A DNA stretch of 64,000 nucleotides, from the NCBI RefSeq assembly GCF_007595705.1, contig NZ_NISY01000002.1, positions 620,001 through 684,000 on the forward strand, written 5' to 3'. Positions 18,367 through 28,468 of this stretch are shown piece by piece. A program made the translations under genes and the position numbers. Source of the DNA: Streptomyces sp. SAJ15 (GTDB taxonomy: Bacteria > Actinomycetota > Actinomycetes > Streptomycetales > Streptomycetaceae). Position 1 is the first letter of the stretch. Each line of letters begins with the position of its first letter. The notes below the pieces were generated by a model. The model saw only the letters and a program-made list of their open reading frames with translations, did not search any database and was not told the origin of the DNA.

Positions 18367-19377
18367 GTGAGCACGGAGGCCGAGCCCGCACGCCCCACCA
18401 CTCCACCGCCCCCACCCCACCCGCCGCGGCCCGTCCATCCGGGCGCGATACCCGGTCCCGCACGACGGGGACGCGTCGAACTCGACGACCCCACCCCCGT
18501 GTTGCCGCGCCGCGCGGTGCGACCGCCCGGGGGAGTGCCCCGACCGAGAACGGCGCCGACCGGCGTCCCCGCGACCGACGCGCCCCCCGCGGAGAGCGGT
18601 TCGCCCGCGCCGCGGCACACCTCGACCCGCGGTCACGCCCGCACGGTCACCGCCGCGACCTGTCTCGTCCTCGGCCTGGGGCTGCTCGCCGGGGCCGGCG
18701 CCGGCACCTGGCTGGCGGAGGAGTCGGACAAGCACCCGTCGACCCGGGCGGACTACGCACGGGCGCGCGACGCCTGGCACGACGTCCCGGTGGACGACCT
18801 CTTCCCGACCACCCTGCGCGGCACCGGACCGGGCCGCGCCGACCGGGTGTGGACCCGCGTCGCGGTCGCCCCGGACAGCCGCTGCGCCGACGCCTTCGAC
18901 CCGCTGCTGACCACGGTGCTGGCGCCGGTGGGCTGCGGACGGCTGCTCCGCGCCACCTACCTGGACGCGACGAGCACCAGCGTGACGACGGTCGGGGTCC
19001 TGGTGACCCGCGCCGACGCCGACGGCATGCGCGCGCTGCGCACCCGCTTCACCGACGAGCGGCTGGCGGAGCGCGCGGACCTGATGCCCCGCCCGTACCC
19101 GGTCGCGGACACCCCCGCCGCGGAGTTCACCACCGCCCAGCGCGCCACCTGGCACATCAGCGTCCTCACCGACGCCCCCGCCCTCGTCTACGCGGTGACC
19201 GGCTTCACCGACGGGCGCGAGGTCATCGACCCGCGACCCGCGCGGGAGGCGACCGGGCCCCGAGCGACCAGCATGCCCGCACAGTCCGGCCTCGCCCACG
19301 ACGCGAAGGGCGTGGCCGCCGGTGTCGAACGCGCCTTCCGCGCGGCCGTCGCGAAGACGACGGAGGACCGACCGTGA
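18367..19377 (+). CDS. Single-pass membrane protein coupled to mycosin
   Basis: A 336-residue protein not assigned to a named family. The first 90 residues are Pro/Arg-rich and cytosolic. One transmembrane helix follows (about 94-115, TAATCLVLGLGLLAGAGAGT), then an external domain of about 220 residues with two cysteines (RCADAF, VGCGRL). The GTG at 18367 is preferred because GAGGGGG lies 5 bases upstream; a GTG two codons earlier is possible. Its stop overlaps the protease start by 4 bp (GTGA), so the two proteins are made together and may form a unit at the membrane, for instance a substrate or inhibitor of the protease. That partnership is inferred. Confidence 0.75.
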   Translation: MSTEAEPARPTTPPPPPHPPRPVHPGAIPGPARRGRVELDDPTPVLPRRAVRPPGGVPRPRTAPTGVPATDAPPAESGSPAPRHTSTRGHARTVTAATCLVLGLGLLAGAGAGTWLAEESDKHPSTRADYARARDAWHDVPVDDLFPTTLRGTGPGRADRVWTRVAVAPDSRCADAFDPLLTTVLAPVGCGRLLRATYLDATSTSVTTVGVLVTRADADGMRALRTRFTDERLAERADLMPRPYPVADTPAAEFTTAQRATWHISVLTDAPALVYAVTGFTDGREVIDPRPAREATGPRATSMPAQSGLAHDAKGVAAGVERAFRAAVAKTTEDRP

Positions 19378-20525
19378 CCCGCCGCCTCTCGGCCGTCGCG
19401 GCCGCCGCCCTCGTCCTGCTGGCCTCCTCTCCGGCACAGGCGGACGCCATACGGGCCGAGGAGTGGGCGCTGGACGCCATCAACGCCCCCAGGGCCTGGG
19501 AGACGACCAAGGGCGAAGGCGTCACCGTCGCCGTCCTGGACACCGGGGTCGACGCCGCCCACCCCGACCTCTCCGGCCAGGTCCTCGACGGCAAGGACCT
19601 CATCGGCTTCGGCGCCGAACGCGGCGACCGCGCATGGGCGCGACACGGCACCGCCATGGCGGGGATCATCGCCGGACGCGGCCACGGCCCCACCAACGAC
19701 GACGGGGTGCTCGGAGTGGCACCCGAGGCGAAGATCCTTCCGGTCCGGGTGATCCTCGAAGACGCCGACCCGGCACGCAAGAAGGCCCGCAACGCCCGCG
19801 GCAACGCCCTCGCCGACGGGATCCGCTGGGCCGCCGACCACGGCGCCGACGTGATCAACCTGTCGCTCGGCGACGACAGCGCGTCCGCCCACCCGGAGGC
19901 CGCCGAGGACGCCGCCGTCCAGTACGCGCTCCGCAAGGGCGCCGTCGTGGTCGCCTCGGCCGGCAACGGCGGCGAGAAGGGCGACCGGGCCTCCTACCCG
20001 GCCGCGTACCCCGGAGTGATCGCCGTGACGGCCGTCGACCGGCACGGCGTCCGCGCCCCCTTCTCCACCCGCCGCTGGTACGCCACCGTCTGCGCCCCCG
20101 GGGTCAACGTCGTCATCGCCGACCCGGACCGCCGCTACTACGAGGGCTGGGGCACCAGCGCGGCCGCCGCGTTCGTCTCCGGGGCGGCCGCCCTCGTCCG
20201 CGCCGCCCACCCCGATCTCAGCCCCGCACAGATCAAACAGCTGCTCATGGACACCGCCCAGGACCGCCCCGAGGGCGGCCGCAGCGACGAGCTCGGCGCC
20301 GGCCTGGTGGACCCGGCGGCCGCCATCGAGGCGGGCGACAAGCTGACCCCGCGGCCCCCCACCCCGTCCGCCGCGCCCTACCCCCGGCGCTACTTCGGCC
20401 GCGGTCCGAGCCCTGCGCCCGCCCCCGAGACGGACGAGACCCCGAACCGCCTCGCCCTGGCGGCGGCCCTGGGCGGCGTGGGCCTCCTGATCGCGGCGGT
20501 CTCCCTGCGCCGCCGACGCCGCTGA
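19374..20525 (+). CDS. Mycosin-like S8 serine protease, membrane-anchored
   Basis: A 383-residue subtilisin-family protease of the type VII secretion-associated (MycP-like) kind. Signal peptide about 1-23 (LSAVAAAALVLLASSPAQA). Catalytic Asp is in VAVLDTGVDAAHPD, His in RHGTAMAGIIAG and Ser in GTSAAAAFVSG, with the oxyanion Asn in ASAGNGG. A Pro-rich linker leads to a C-terminal transmembrane helix followed by RRRRR, so the catalytic domain faces outward. No esxAB, eccB/C/D/E or other type VII genes are in the window, so this is a stand-alone mycosin, coupled only to the upstream membrane protein. Confidence 0.9.
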   Translation: MTRRLSAVAAAALVLLASSPAQADAIRAEEWALDAINAPRAWETTKGEGVTVAVLDTGVDAAHPDLSGQVLDGKDLIGFGAERGDRAWARHGTAMAGIIAGRGHGPTNDDGVLGVAPEAKILPVRVILEDADPARKKARNARGNALADGIRWAADHGADVINLSLGDDSASAHPEAAEDAAVQYALRKGAVVVASAGNGGEKGDRASYPAAYPGVIAVTAVDRHGVRAPFSTRRWYATVCAPGVNVVIADPDRRYYEGWGTSAAAAFVSGAAALVRAAHPDLSPAQIKQLLMDTAQDRPEGGRSDELGAGLVDPAAAIEAGDKLTPRPPTPSAAPYPRRYFGRGPSPAPAPETDETPNRLALAAALGGVGLLIAAVSLRRRRR

Positions 20526-20799
20526 CCGGCACACAGCACGGGCCGGCACCCGGGGGACGACGGGAGCGGCCGGGGCCGCAAGGGCAGGTAGTCCGAGCCG
20601 CTGTCGCATATGTGTGGGCGAAGAGGGGGTGAGCCGACGGTACGGGGTCGTCGCCCGTCAATATGCGGGCTCGGACCCTGCCCTGGAGGCCCCGGCCCGA
20701 CCCACCCACGCGCCGTCCCCCCGGCACCGGCCCCCGCACCGACATCCCCGCTCAGACCCCTGAGCGGGCACGCCACCGCACCCCCGATACCCTCATCGG

Positions 20800-21546
20800 G
20801 TGGCCCTCAAGAACATTCCCGACCCCGGCTTCTCCGACGACGACGGCTCGGCCGACCCCCGGCTGAGCGCGGCCCTGGCCGCATGGGCGGCGGACCGGTC
20901 GCCCGGGTCCGAGTCCGAGGTGCTGGCCGCGCTCGCCGGGGCGCGGCTGCTGGTGCCGGTCGTCGCCGTCCTGGGCGAGGTCGAGGAGGGCCCCGACGGG
21001 CTGCGCCGGGAGAAGACCAGCGACATGGCGGTGCCGACGCTCCAGGCCCCCGACGGCCGGCGCGCGCTGCCCGCCTTCACCTCCACCGACGCCCTGGCCC
21101 GCTGGCGACCGGACGGCCGCCCCGTGGCGGTACCGCTGCGCCAGGCTCTGGAGGCGATGGCCCACGAGAAGGCCGACACCCTGGTGCTCGACCTGGCCGG
21201 ACCGGTGACCTACCAGCTGACCGGCCCCGCCCTGCTGGCCCTCGCCGAGGGCCGGACCAGCGCGGACCCGCTCGCCGACCCGACGGTGACCGAGGCGGTC
21301 CGCGGCGTGGTGGCGGCCGAGCCCGGTGTGCTCCGCGCCTACCTCGCGCGCTCCGCCCCCGGCGGCGCCGACGGCACCCTCGCCCTGGCGGTCGCGCCGC
21401 AGGCCGAGCCGCGGGAGACCGCTCAGCGGGTGGCGGGCGCGCTGGCGGCGCACGAGGTGCTGCGGGCCCGGCTGGTGCGCGGCCTGGACCTCGCGCTGCT
21501 GCCGCCCGGCGCCGTGGTGCCGGGCGAGCCGCTGTTCAGCCGCTGA
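20800..21546 (+). CDS. SseB-family protein
   Basis: A 248-residue protein with an SseB N-terminal-like domain: LAALAGARLLVPVVAVLGEVE, KTSDMAVPTLQAPDGRRALPAFTS and AHEKADTLVLDLAGPV. Actinobacterial SseB-family proteins are of unknown function; the name comes from a Salmonella type III effector and should not be taken as its role. The GTG start lacks a ribosome site, while TACCCT at 20788-20793 lies 6 nt before it, suggesting a leaderless mRNA. The 274 bp upstream hold no other recognised gene. Confidence 0.85.
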   Translation: MALKNIPDPGFSDDDGSADPRLSAALAAWAADRSPGSESEVLAALAGARLLVPVVAVLGEVEEGPDGLRREKTSDMAVPTLQAPDGRRALPAFTSTDALARWRPDGRPVAVPLRQALEAMAHEKADTLVLDLAGPVTYQLTGPALLALAEGRTSADPLADPTVTEAVRGVVAAEPGVLRAYLARSAPGGADGTLALAVAPQAEPRETAQRVAGALAAHEVLRARLVRGLDLALLPPGAVVPGEPLFSR

Positions 21547-21663
21547 CCCACCGGCCCCGCCCCCACCCGCATCCCCACCCGCACCGCTGATCTTCGACGC
21601 GCGAAACATTCCGGATTGTCCGAGAATGCAAGCAATGATCGCGACCCGGTCGAGGAGAGCGCC

Positions 21664-22440
21664 ATGGAGACCAGAACGCTCGACATCAGCGAGGCCGAGA
21701 TCCGTACGGCCCTCTCGGAGTTCGTCGGCACGCTGCTGCTGGTGTTCTTCGGGGTGGGCTCCGCGGTCCTGGGGGCGCGCTATCTGGGCACCACGGGCAT
21801 CGCGCTGGCCTTCGGCTTCACGATGGTGGGGCTGTCCTACGCGCTGGGTCGGATCTCGGGCTGCCATCTGAACCCGGCGATCACCCTCGGCGTGCTGATG
21901 GCCCGGCGCATCGAGCTGCGTACGGCCATCGAGTACTGGATCGCGCAGATCGTCGGCGCCATCGTGGGGGCCGCGCTGCTCTTCCTGGTGGCCAAGCAGG
22001 TGCCGGACCTGAAGACGTCCGGCGCCTTCGGCAGCAACGGCTACGGCGACCGGTCCGCGGTGAGCATGGACGCGGGGGGCGCCTTCCTCGCGGAGGTGGT
22101 GCTCACCTTCCTGCTGGTCTTCGTGTTCCTCTCGGTGACCCAGACGGTCCTGGTCGGAGGCTTCGACCCGCTGCCGATCGGGCTGACCCTAGCCGTGGTG
22201 ACGATGGTGGGGGTGCCGCTCACCGGCGCCTCGGTGAACCCCGCGCGGAGCCTCGGCCCGGGGATCTTCGCCGGGGGTGACGCGATGGCCCAGTTCTGGC
22301 TGTTCCTGATCGCGCCGCTGGTCGGCGGCGCGCTGGCGGCCCTGGTGCACCAGTACATCCACGCGCAGACGGCGGACGAGACGGCCGAGACCACTCCGCG
22401 GGCCGGGGGCCCGGGGCGGGCGGGACCCGGCCGAGGCTAG
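21664..22440 (+). CDS. MIP-family aquaporin/glycerol facilitator
   Basis: A 258-residue channel with six membrane segments and both half-helix NPA motifs: CHLNPAITLGVL and ASVNPARSLGPG. The residues round the second NPA and the overall length suggest a water-selective (AqpZ-like) channel rather than GlpF, but selectivity is inferred. The ATG with GAGGAG 6 bases upstream is chosen over a TTG 16 codons earlier. The C-terminus is a Gly/Pro tail. Convergent with the DUF1844 gene. Confidence 0.92.
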   Translation: METRTLDISEAEIRTALSEFVGTLLLVFFGVGSAVLGARYLGTTGIALAFGFTMVGLSYALGRISGCHLNPAITLGVLMARRIELRTAIEYWIAQIVGAIVGAALLFLVAKQVPDLKTSGAFGSNGYGDRSAVSMDAGGAFLAEVVLTFLLVFVFLSVTQTVLVGGFDPLPIGLTLAVVTMVGVPLTGASVNPARSLGPGIFAGGDAMAQFWLFLIAPLVGGALAALVHQYIHAQTADETAETTPRAGGPGRAGPGRG

Positions 22441-22484
22441 GACGACGGTCCGACCCCGCGCACCAGGCCCGCCCGGGGCTTACG

Positions 22485-22874
22485 TCAGCTCGAGAAGATC
22501 GGCCCAGTGAACTTCTCGCCGGGCCCCTGGCCCGGCTCGTCCGGCACCACGGACGCCTCGCGGAAGGCGAGCTGCAGCGACTTCAGGCCGTCCCGCAGCG
22601 GCGCGGCGTGGAAGGAGCTGATCTCGGTGGCGCTGGCGGTCACCAGGCCCGCCAGGGCGTTGATCAGCTTCCGGGCCTCATCGAGGTCCTTGTGCCGCTC
22701 GCCCTCCTCGGCCAGCCCGAGGTTGACCGCGGCGGCACTCATCAGGTGGACCGCCACCGTCGTGATGACCTCGACCGCGGGCACGTCCGCGATGTCGCGG
22801 GTCATCGCGTCGAAGCCGGGGTGGGAGGCGTTCGAACCGTTGGGGTCGTTCGGGGCGGGGGTGGCGTCGCTCAT
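22485..22874 (-). CDS. DUF1844 protein
   Basis: A 129-residue protein with the DUF1844 domain (about 30-95: [24 protein letters not shown]...[16 protein letters not shown]). It is found next to infC in many actinobacteria, but its function is unknown. It is mostly helical, with no signal peptide. It is divergent from infC, whose leader occupies the 362 bp between. Confidence 0.88.
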   Translation of the reverse strand: MSDATPAPNDPNGSNASHPGFDAMTRDIADVPAVEVITTVAVHLMSAAAVNLGLAEEGERHKDLDEARKLINALAGLVTASATEISSFHAAPLRDGLKSLQLAFREASVVPDEPGQGPGEKFTGPIFSS

Positions 22875-23236
22875 GGCTCAACTTTCTGGTGGACGGTGCC
22901 GGCCCCAGCCTAGGCGCCCCCGGACGCTCGCCCTCCGCCGGCCGCACGGGAAGCGTCTCGCTCCCGAGTCGTGTAGAGTTGGGGCCACGACCGGCTGGAC
23001 ACCTGTACCAGCCCACAAGTGGAGGCTCCGATCTCCCACCCAGTCGACCAGCGGTCGGCGGGTCACCGGTCATGTTGCGCCCCGTGGAATACGCACGGTG
23101 GTGCTCCCGGTTGTATGGAGCCCCGCCTGTGTCCCGTCCGGGGCGTTTTTCGCGTCCGGGGCGCGGTGGGTCGAACCGAAACAGGCTTTACGCGGCTGTC
23201 CGCCAGGCGGTCGTGTGGTGCAACCGAGGAGGATCC
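22875..23236 (+). promoter_or_regulatory. infC leader region
   Basis: A 362-bp gap between the DUF1844 gene and infC. TAGAGT at 22974-22979 is a possible -10 element without an obvious -35. The transcript leader would be about 250 nt, long for this genome, and contains a T-tailed hairpin and a repeated hairpin arm, treated separately. No convincing leader peptide was seen. The region ends with CGAGGAGG, the infC ribosome site. Confidence 0.55.
23120..23150 (+). terminator. Attenuator-like hairpin in infC leader
   Basis: GCCCCG (23120-23125) pairs with CGGGGC (23139-23144), and TTTTT follows directly at 23146-23150. This is a classic intrinsic terminator, which is rare in this T-poor genome. 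It lies about 90 nt before the infC start codon, in the direction of infC. An 11-nt copy of the right arm, CGTCCGGGGCG, recurs at 23153-23163 after the T tract, allowing an alternative non-terminating pairing. Confidence 0.6.
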
Positions 23237-23857
23237 ATCAGCGCCGAGCCCCGCATCAACGACCGGATTCGCGTCCCCGAGGTGCGACTCGTCGGTCCCA
23301 GTGGCGAGCAGGTCGGCATTGTGCCGCTTGCCAAGGCCCTGGAGCTTGCGCAGGAGTACGACCTCGACCTGGTCGAGGTGGCGGCGAACGCCCGTCCGCC
23401 GGTCTGCAAGCTCATGGACTACGGAAAGTTCAAGTACGAGTCGGCCATGAAGGCCCGTGAGGCGCGCAAGAACCAGGCGCACACGGTCATCAAGGAGATG
23501 AAGCTCCGGCCGAAGATCGACCCGCACGACTACGACACCAAGAAGGGTCACGTCGTCCGGTTCCTCAAGCAGGGCGACAAGGTCAAGATCACGATCATGT
23601 TCCGTGGACGTGAGCAGTCCCGGCCGGAGCTCGGCTACCGGCTGCTGCAGCGCCTCGCGGAGGACGTCCAGGATCTGGGCTTCGTGGAGTCGAACCCGAA
23701 GCAGGACGGCCGCAACATGATCATGGTCCTCGGTCCGCACAAGAAGAAGACCGAGGCGATGGCCGAGGCCCGCGAGGCCCAGGCCGCCCGCAAGGCCGCG
23801 CGCCAGCAGGGCGACGCCCCTGCGGAGGAGCCTGCCGAGGAGCCCGCCGAGGCGTGA
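23237..23857 (+). CDS. infC: Translation initiation factor IF-3, ATC start
   Basis: A 206-residue IF-3. The N-domain starts [28 protein letters not shown], the linker is [17 protein letters not shown], and the C-domain contains [35 protein letters not shown] and the end of the ribosome-binding fold. The start is ATC: the conserved protein begins there and a strong CGAGGAGG lies 5 bases upstream. Upstream in-frame GTG codons would translate that ribosome site as RGG. Rare start codons are typical of infC, because IF-3 discriminates against them and so limits its own synthesis. The C-terminal tail is Ala/Glu-rich. Confidence 0.93.
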   Translation: MSAEPRINDRIRVPEVRLVGPSGEQVGIVPLAKALELAQEYDLDLVEVAANARPPVCKLMDYGKFKYESAMKAREARKNQAHTVIKEMKLRPKIDPHDYDTKKGHVVRFLKQGDKVKITIMFRGREQSRPELGYRLLQRLAEDVQDLGFVESNPKQDGRNMIMVLGPHKKKTEAMAEAREAQAARKAARQQGDAPAEEPAEEPAEA

Positions 23858-23991
23858 CGTCCGGGGCGTGAGCCCCGGCATCTCCGGGGCCACCCGCCCC
23901 GGGGTCCAATGGAAACAGCTGACGCTTCCGCCTGCCCGGTTTCACCGGTCGACTGCCTCGGAAGCGCCACCGACGAGGAGAGAACGGCGAC

Positions 23992-24186
23992 ATGCCGAAG
24001 AACAAGACGCACAGTGGTGCCAGCAAGCGTTTCAAGATCACCGGCTCCGGCAAGGTGGTCCGCCAGCGCGCCGGTCGCCGCCACCTTCTCGAGCACAAGT
24101 CGTCCACGCTGACGCGCCGCCTCGCCGGCACGGTCGAGATGGCCCCGGCCGACGCCAAGAAGATCAAGAAGCTTCTCGGCAAGTGA
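23992..24186 (+). CDS. rpmI: Ribosomal protein bL35
   Basis: A 64-residue basic protein with the L35 signature [20 protein letters not shown] and RHLLEHKSS. It is part of the 50S subunit. The ATG is preceded by GAGGAGAG. Second gene of the infC-rpmI-rplT operon, 134 bp after infC; no terminator is apparent in that gap. Confidence 0.97.
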   Translation: MPKNKTHSGASKRFKITGSGKVVRQRAGRRHLLEHKSSTLTRRLAGTVEMAPADAKKIKKLLGK

Positions 24187-24286
24187 CGCCCCCGCCCCGC
24201 TCCGGCGGGGTGCGCGACTGAGTTCGGGACCCATTCGTTTCCGGGCCGTGTGACATATCCGCGGCCCCGTACAAGGAGTTAATCAA

Positions 24287-24679
24287 GTGGCACGCGTCAA
24301 GCGCGCAGTCAACGCCCACAAGAAGCGCCGGGCGATCCTGGAGCAGGCCAGCGGCTACCGGGGCCAGCGTTCCCGCCTGTACCGCAAGGCGAAGGAGCAG
24401 GTCACCCACTCCTTCGTTTACAACTACAACGACCGTAAGAAGCGCAAGGGCGACTTCCGTCAGCTGTGGATCCAGCGCATCAACGCCGCTGCCCGCGCCA
24501 ACGGCATGACCTACAACCGCTTCATCCAGGGTCTGAAGGCCGCCAACGTCGAGGTCGATCGCAAGATCCTGGCCGACCTCGCGGTCAACGACGCCAACGC
24601 GTTCGCCGCGCTGGTCGAGGTGGCCCAGAAGGCGCTGCCGAGCGACGTCAACGCCCCGAAGGCGGCCTCCGCGGCCTGA
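24287..24679 (+). CDS. rplT: Ribosomal protein bL20
   Basis: A 130-residue protein with L20 hallmarks: [42 protein letters not shown] N-terminal extension, then [18 protein letters not shown] and [24 protein letters not shown]. It binds 23S rRNA early in 50S assembly. In other phyla L20 represses its own operon, so it is the natural candidate to act on the infC leader here, although this is not shown. GTG start after AAGGAG. A strong terminator follows. Confidence 0.97.
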   Translation: MARVKRAVNAHKKRRAILEQASGYRGQRSRLYRKAKEQVTHSFVYNYNDRKKRKGDFRQLWIQRINAAARANGMTYNRFIQGLKAANVEVDRKILADLAVNDANAFAALVEVAQKALPSDVNAPKAASAA

Positions 24680-24703
24680 CGGTCGCACTGAGCCGCACGG
24701 CGT

Positions 24704-24743
24704 GACCGGACCCGCAGGCGAACATTCGCCTGCGGGTCCGGTC
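24704..24743 (+). terminator. Terminator of infC-rpmI-rplT
   Basis: A perfect 19-bp stem with a 2-nt apparent loop (CA; a larger loop forms in practice) lies 24 bp beyond the rplT stop. It is followed by GTCTC without a long T run. This would separate the ribosomal operon from the RNA methylase gene. Confidence 0.85.
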
Positions 24744-24873
24744 GTCTCATGCGCCCCGACGCCGGGCCGCCCACGCCGTCCGGCGGCGCCCCGCCCACCG
24801 ACCCACCGGCACCCCGCCCGCCGCCCAGGCGACCGCGCGGGACGCCCCTCCTCCCCGAAGCGAGCAGAACGCC

Positions 24874-25704
<831 letters not shown>

Positions 25705-25744
25705 TAGGGTTGCACTCCCTGGGGGCCCGAAAGGGGGTGCGCGG

Positions 25745-27235
25745 ATGGAGGTCGGGACCTCCAGTGCCGGGATGAGGAGCGCCCATGCGCCCGGAGCGGG
25801 CGCGCGCCGGGCGGAGCGGCGTGAGCGGCGCGAGCCGCCGGGCCGGGATCCGTCCACGCCCGCCGACCGCGGCACACCCACGTCGGCGACACGGGTCGGG
25901 GCAGCCGCCCCGACGACGTCACCCGCCACCCCGCCCGCGGTAGCCGCCGCCACGACGACCCGGCGCGCGGCCGCCGCCCTGCCGGCCCCGCGCACCACCG
26001 CGGCGGCTGCCGGTGCGCCGCCCGCCTCGGCCGGTGCGCCCTCCTCCGCGGGGGTGTCCGCCTCCGCGGGGGTGTCCGCCTCGGAGACGGCACGCGCGTC
26101 CGCCGGCCCGCCGACGTCCGCCGTGGCGTTCACGCTGCCCGATCCGGCCGGCCTCGGCCTGCACCCGGACGACCTGCCGGACGGCCTCGTGGTCGCCGAC
26201 GAGAACGGCCGCGTCACCTGCTTCAACGCCGCCGCGGCCCGGATCACCGAGCTGTGCGCGGCCGAGGCGATCGGCCGCCCCCTGGAGAGCGCCCTGCCGT
26301 TGGAGGATCTGGAGGGCCGCCGCTGGTGGGCGCTGACCGATCCGTACGGCGGCCTGGCCATCCGGGTCGGCCAGCCGGAGCGCAATCTGCTGCTCCCCGG
26401 CGGCCGCGAGGTGCTGGTCTCCGCGCGCTATGTGCGCCAGCGCCCCACCGGCCCCGTGCACCGGCTGGTCGTCTCGCTGCGCGGCACCGAGGCCCGTCGC
26501 CGCACCGAGCGCAGCCACGCCGAGCTGATCGCCACCGTCGCCCACGAGCTGCGCTCGCCGCTCACCTCGGTCAAGGGGTTCACCGCCACCCTGCTGGCCA
26601 AGTGGGAGCGGTTCACGGACGACCAGAAGCGGCTGATGCTGGAGACCGTCGACGCCGACGCCAACCGCGTCACCCGGCTGATAGCCGAGCTGCTGGACAT
26701 CTCCCGGATCGACTCCGGACGGCTGGAGGTGCGCCGGCAGCCGGTCGACCTGGTCGCCGCCGTGCGACGCCACGTCCAGGCGTACACCACCGCGGGCCAC
26801 CGCCCCGAGCGGTTCCCGATCCTGGTGCGTGAGCCGCTGCCGAAGCTGTGGGCCGACCCGGACAAGGTCGACCAGGTGCTGAGCAACCTGCTGGAAAACG
26901 CGGTGCGTCACGGCGAGGGAACCGTCACCATTGAGGTGGCTCCCGCGCCCGCCGCGGGACCCTTCCGGGGGAGCCCCCCCGGATCGTCGGGCCAGGTGGA
27001 AGGGACGGCCGTCACCGTGAGCGACGAGGGCCCCGGCATCCCCGACGAGTCGATGGGCCGCGTCTTCACCCGCTTCTGGCGGGGCAGCAAGCGCGGCGGC
27101 ACCGGCCTGGGCCTGTACATCGTCAAGGGAATCGTCGAGGCGCACGGCGGGACGATCACCGTCGGCCGGGCCCGCGGCGGCGGCGCCGAGTTCCGATTTA
27201 CCCTGCCCGTGGGCGCGCCGGCCTTCATGGCCTGA
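25745..27235 (+). CDS. Soluble orphan sensor histidine kinase (PAS-HisKA-HATPase)
   Basis: A 496-residue kinase. The first 130 residues are low-complexity Ala/Thr/Pro/Arg. A PAS domain follows (LPDGLVVADENGRVTCFNAAAARITELCA, about 140-200). The H box is VAHELRSPLTSVKGF with phospho-acceptor His267, the N box is LSNLLENAVRHG, G1 is VSDEGPGIP, the F box is FTRFWRG and G2 is GGTGLGLYIVKGIVEAHGG. No membrane segment was found, so it is cytosolic. No response regulator gene is adjacent: an orphan between an RNA methylase and pheS. ATG start after AAGGGGG; a second ATG nine codons later is possible. Confidence 0.88.
   Translation: MEVGTSSAGMRSAHAPGAGARRAERRERREPPGRDPSTPADRGTPTSATRVGAAAPTTSPATPPAVAAATTTRRAAAALPAPRTTAAAAGAPPASAGAPSSAGVSASAGVSASETARASAGPPTSAVAFTLPDPAGLGLHPDDLPDGLVVADENGRVTCFNAAAARITELCAAEAIGRPLESALPLEDLEGRRWWALTDPYGGLAIRVGQPERNLLLPGGREVLVSARYVRQRPTGPVHRLVVSLRGTEARRRTERSHAELIATVAHELRSPLTSVKGFTATLLAKWERFTDDQKRLMLETVDADANRVTRLIAELLDISRIDSGRLEVRRQPVDLVAAVRRHVQAYTTAGHRPERFPILVREPLPKLWADPDKVDQVLSNLLENAVRHGEGTVTIEVAPAPAAGPFRGSPPGSSGQVEGTAVTVSDEGPGIPDESMGRVFTRFWRGSKRGGTGLGLYIVKGIVEAHGGTITVGRARGGGAEFRFTLPVGAPAFMA

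Positions 27236-28467
<1,232 letters not shown>

Positions 28468-28468
<1 letters not shown>

Noticed and set aside
21616..21663. Upstream TTG start for the aquaporin
   Set aside because: The internal ATG has a strong GAGGAG and matches the usual aquaporin N-terminus; the extension is not hydrophobic or conserved-looking.
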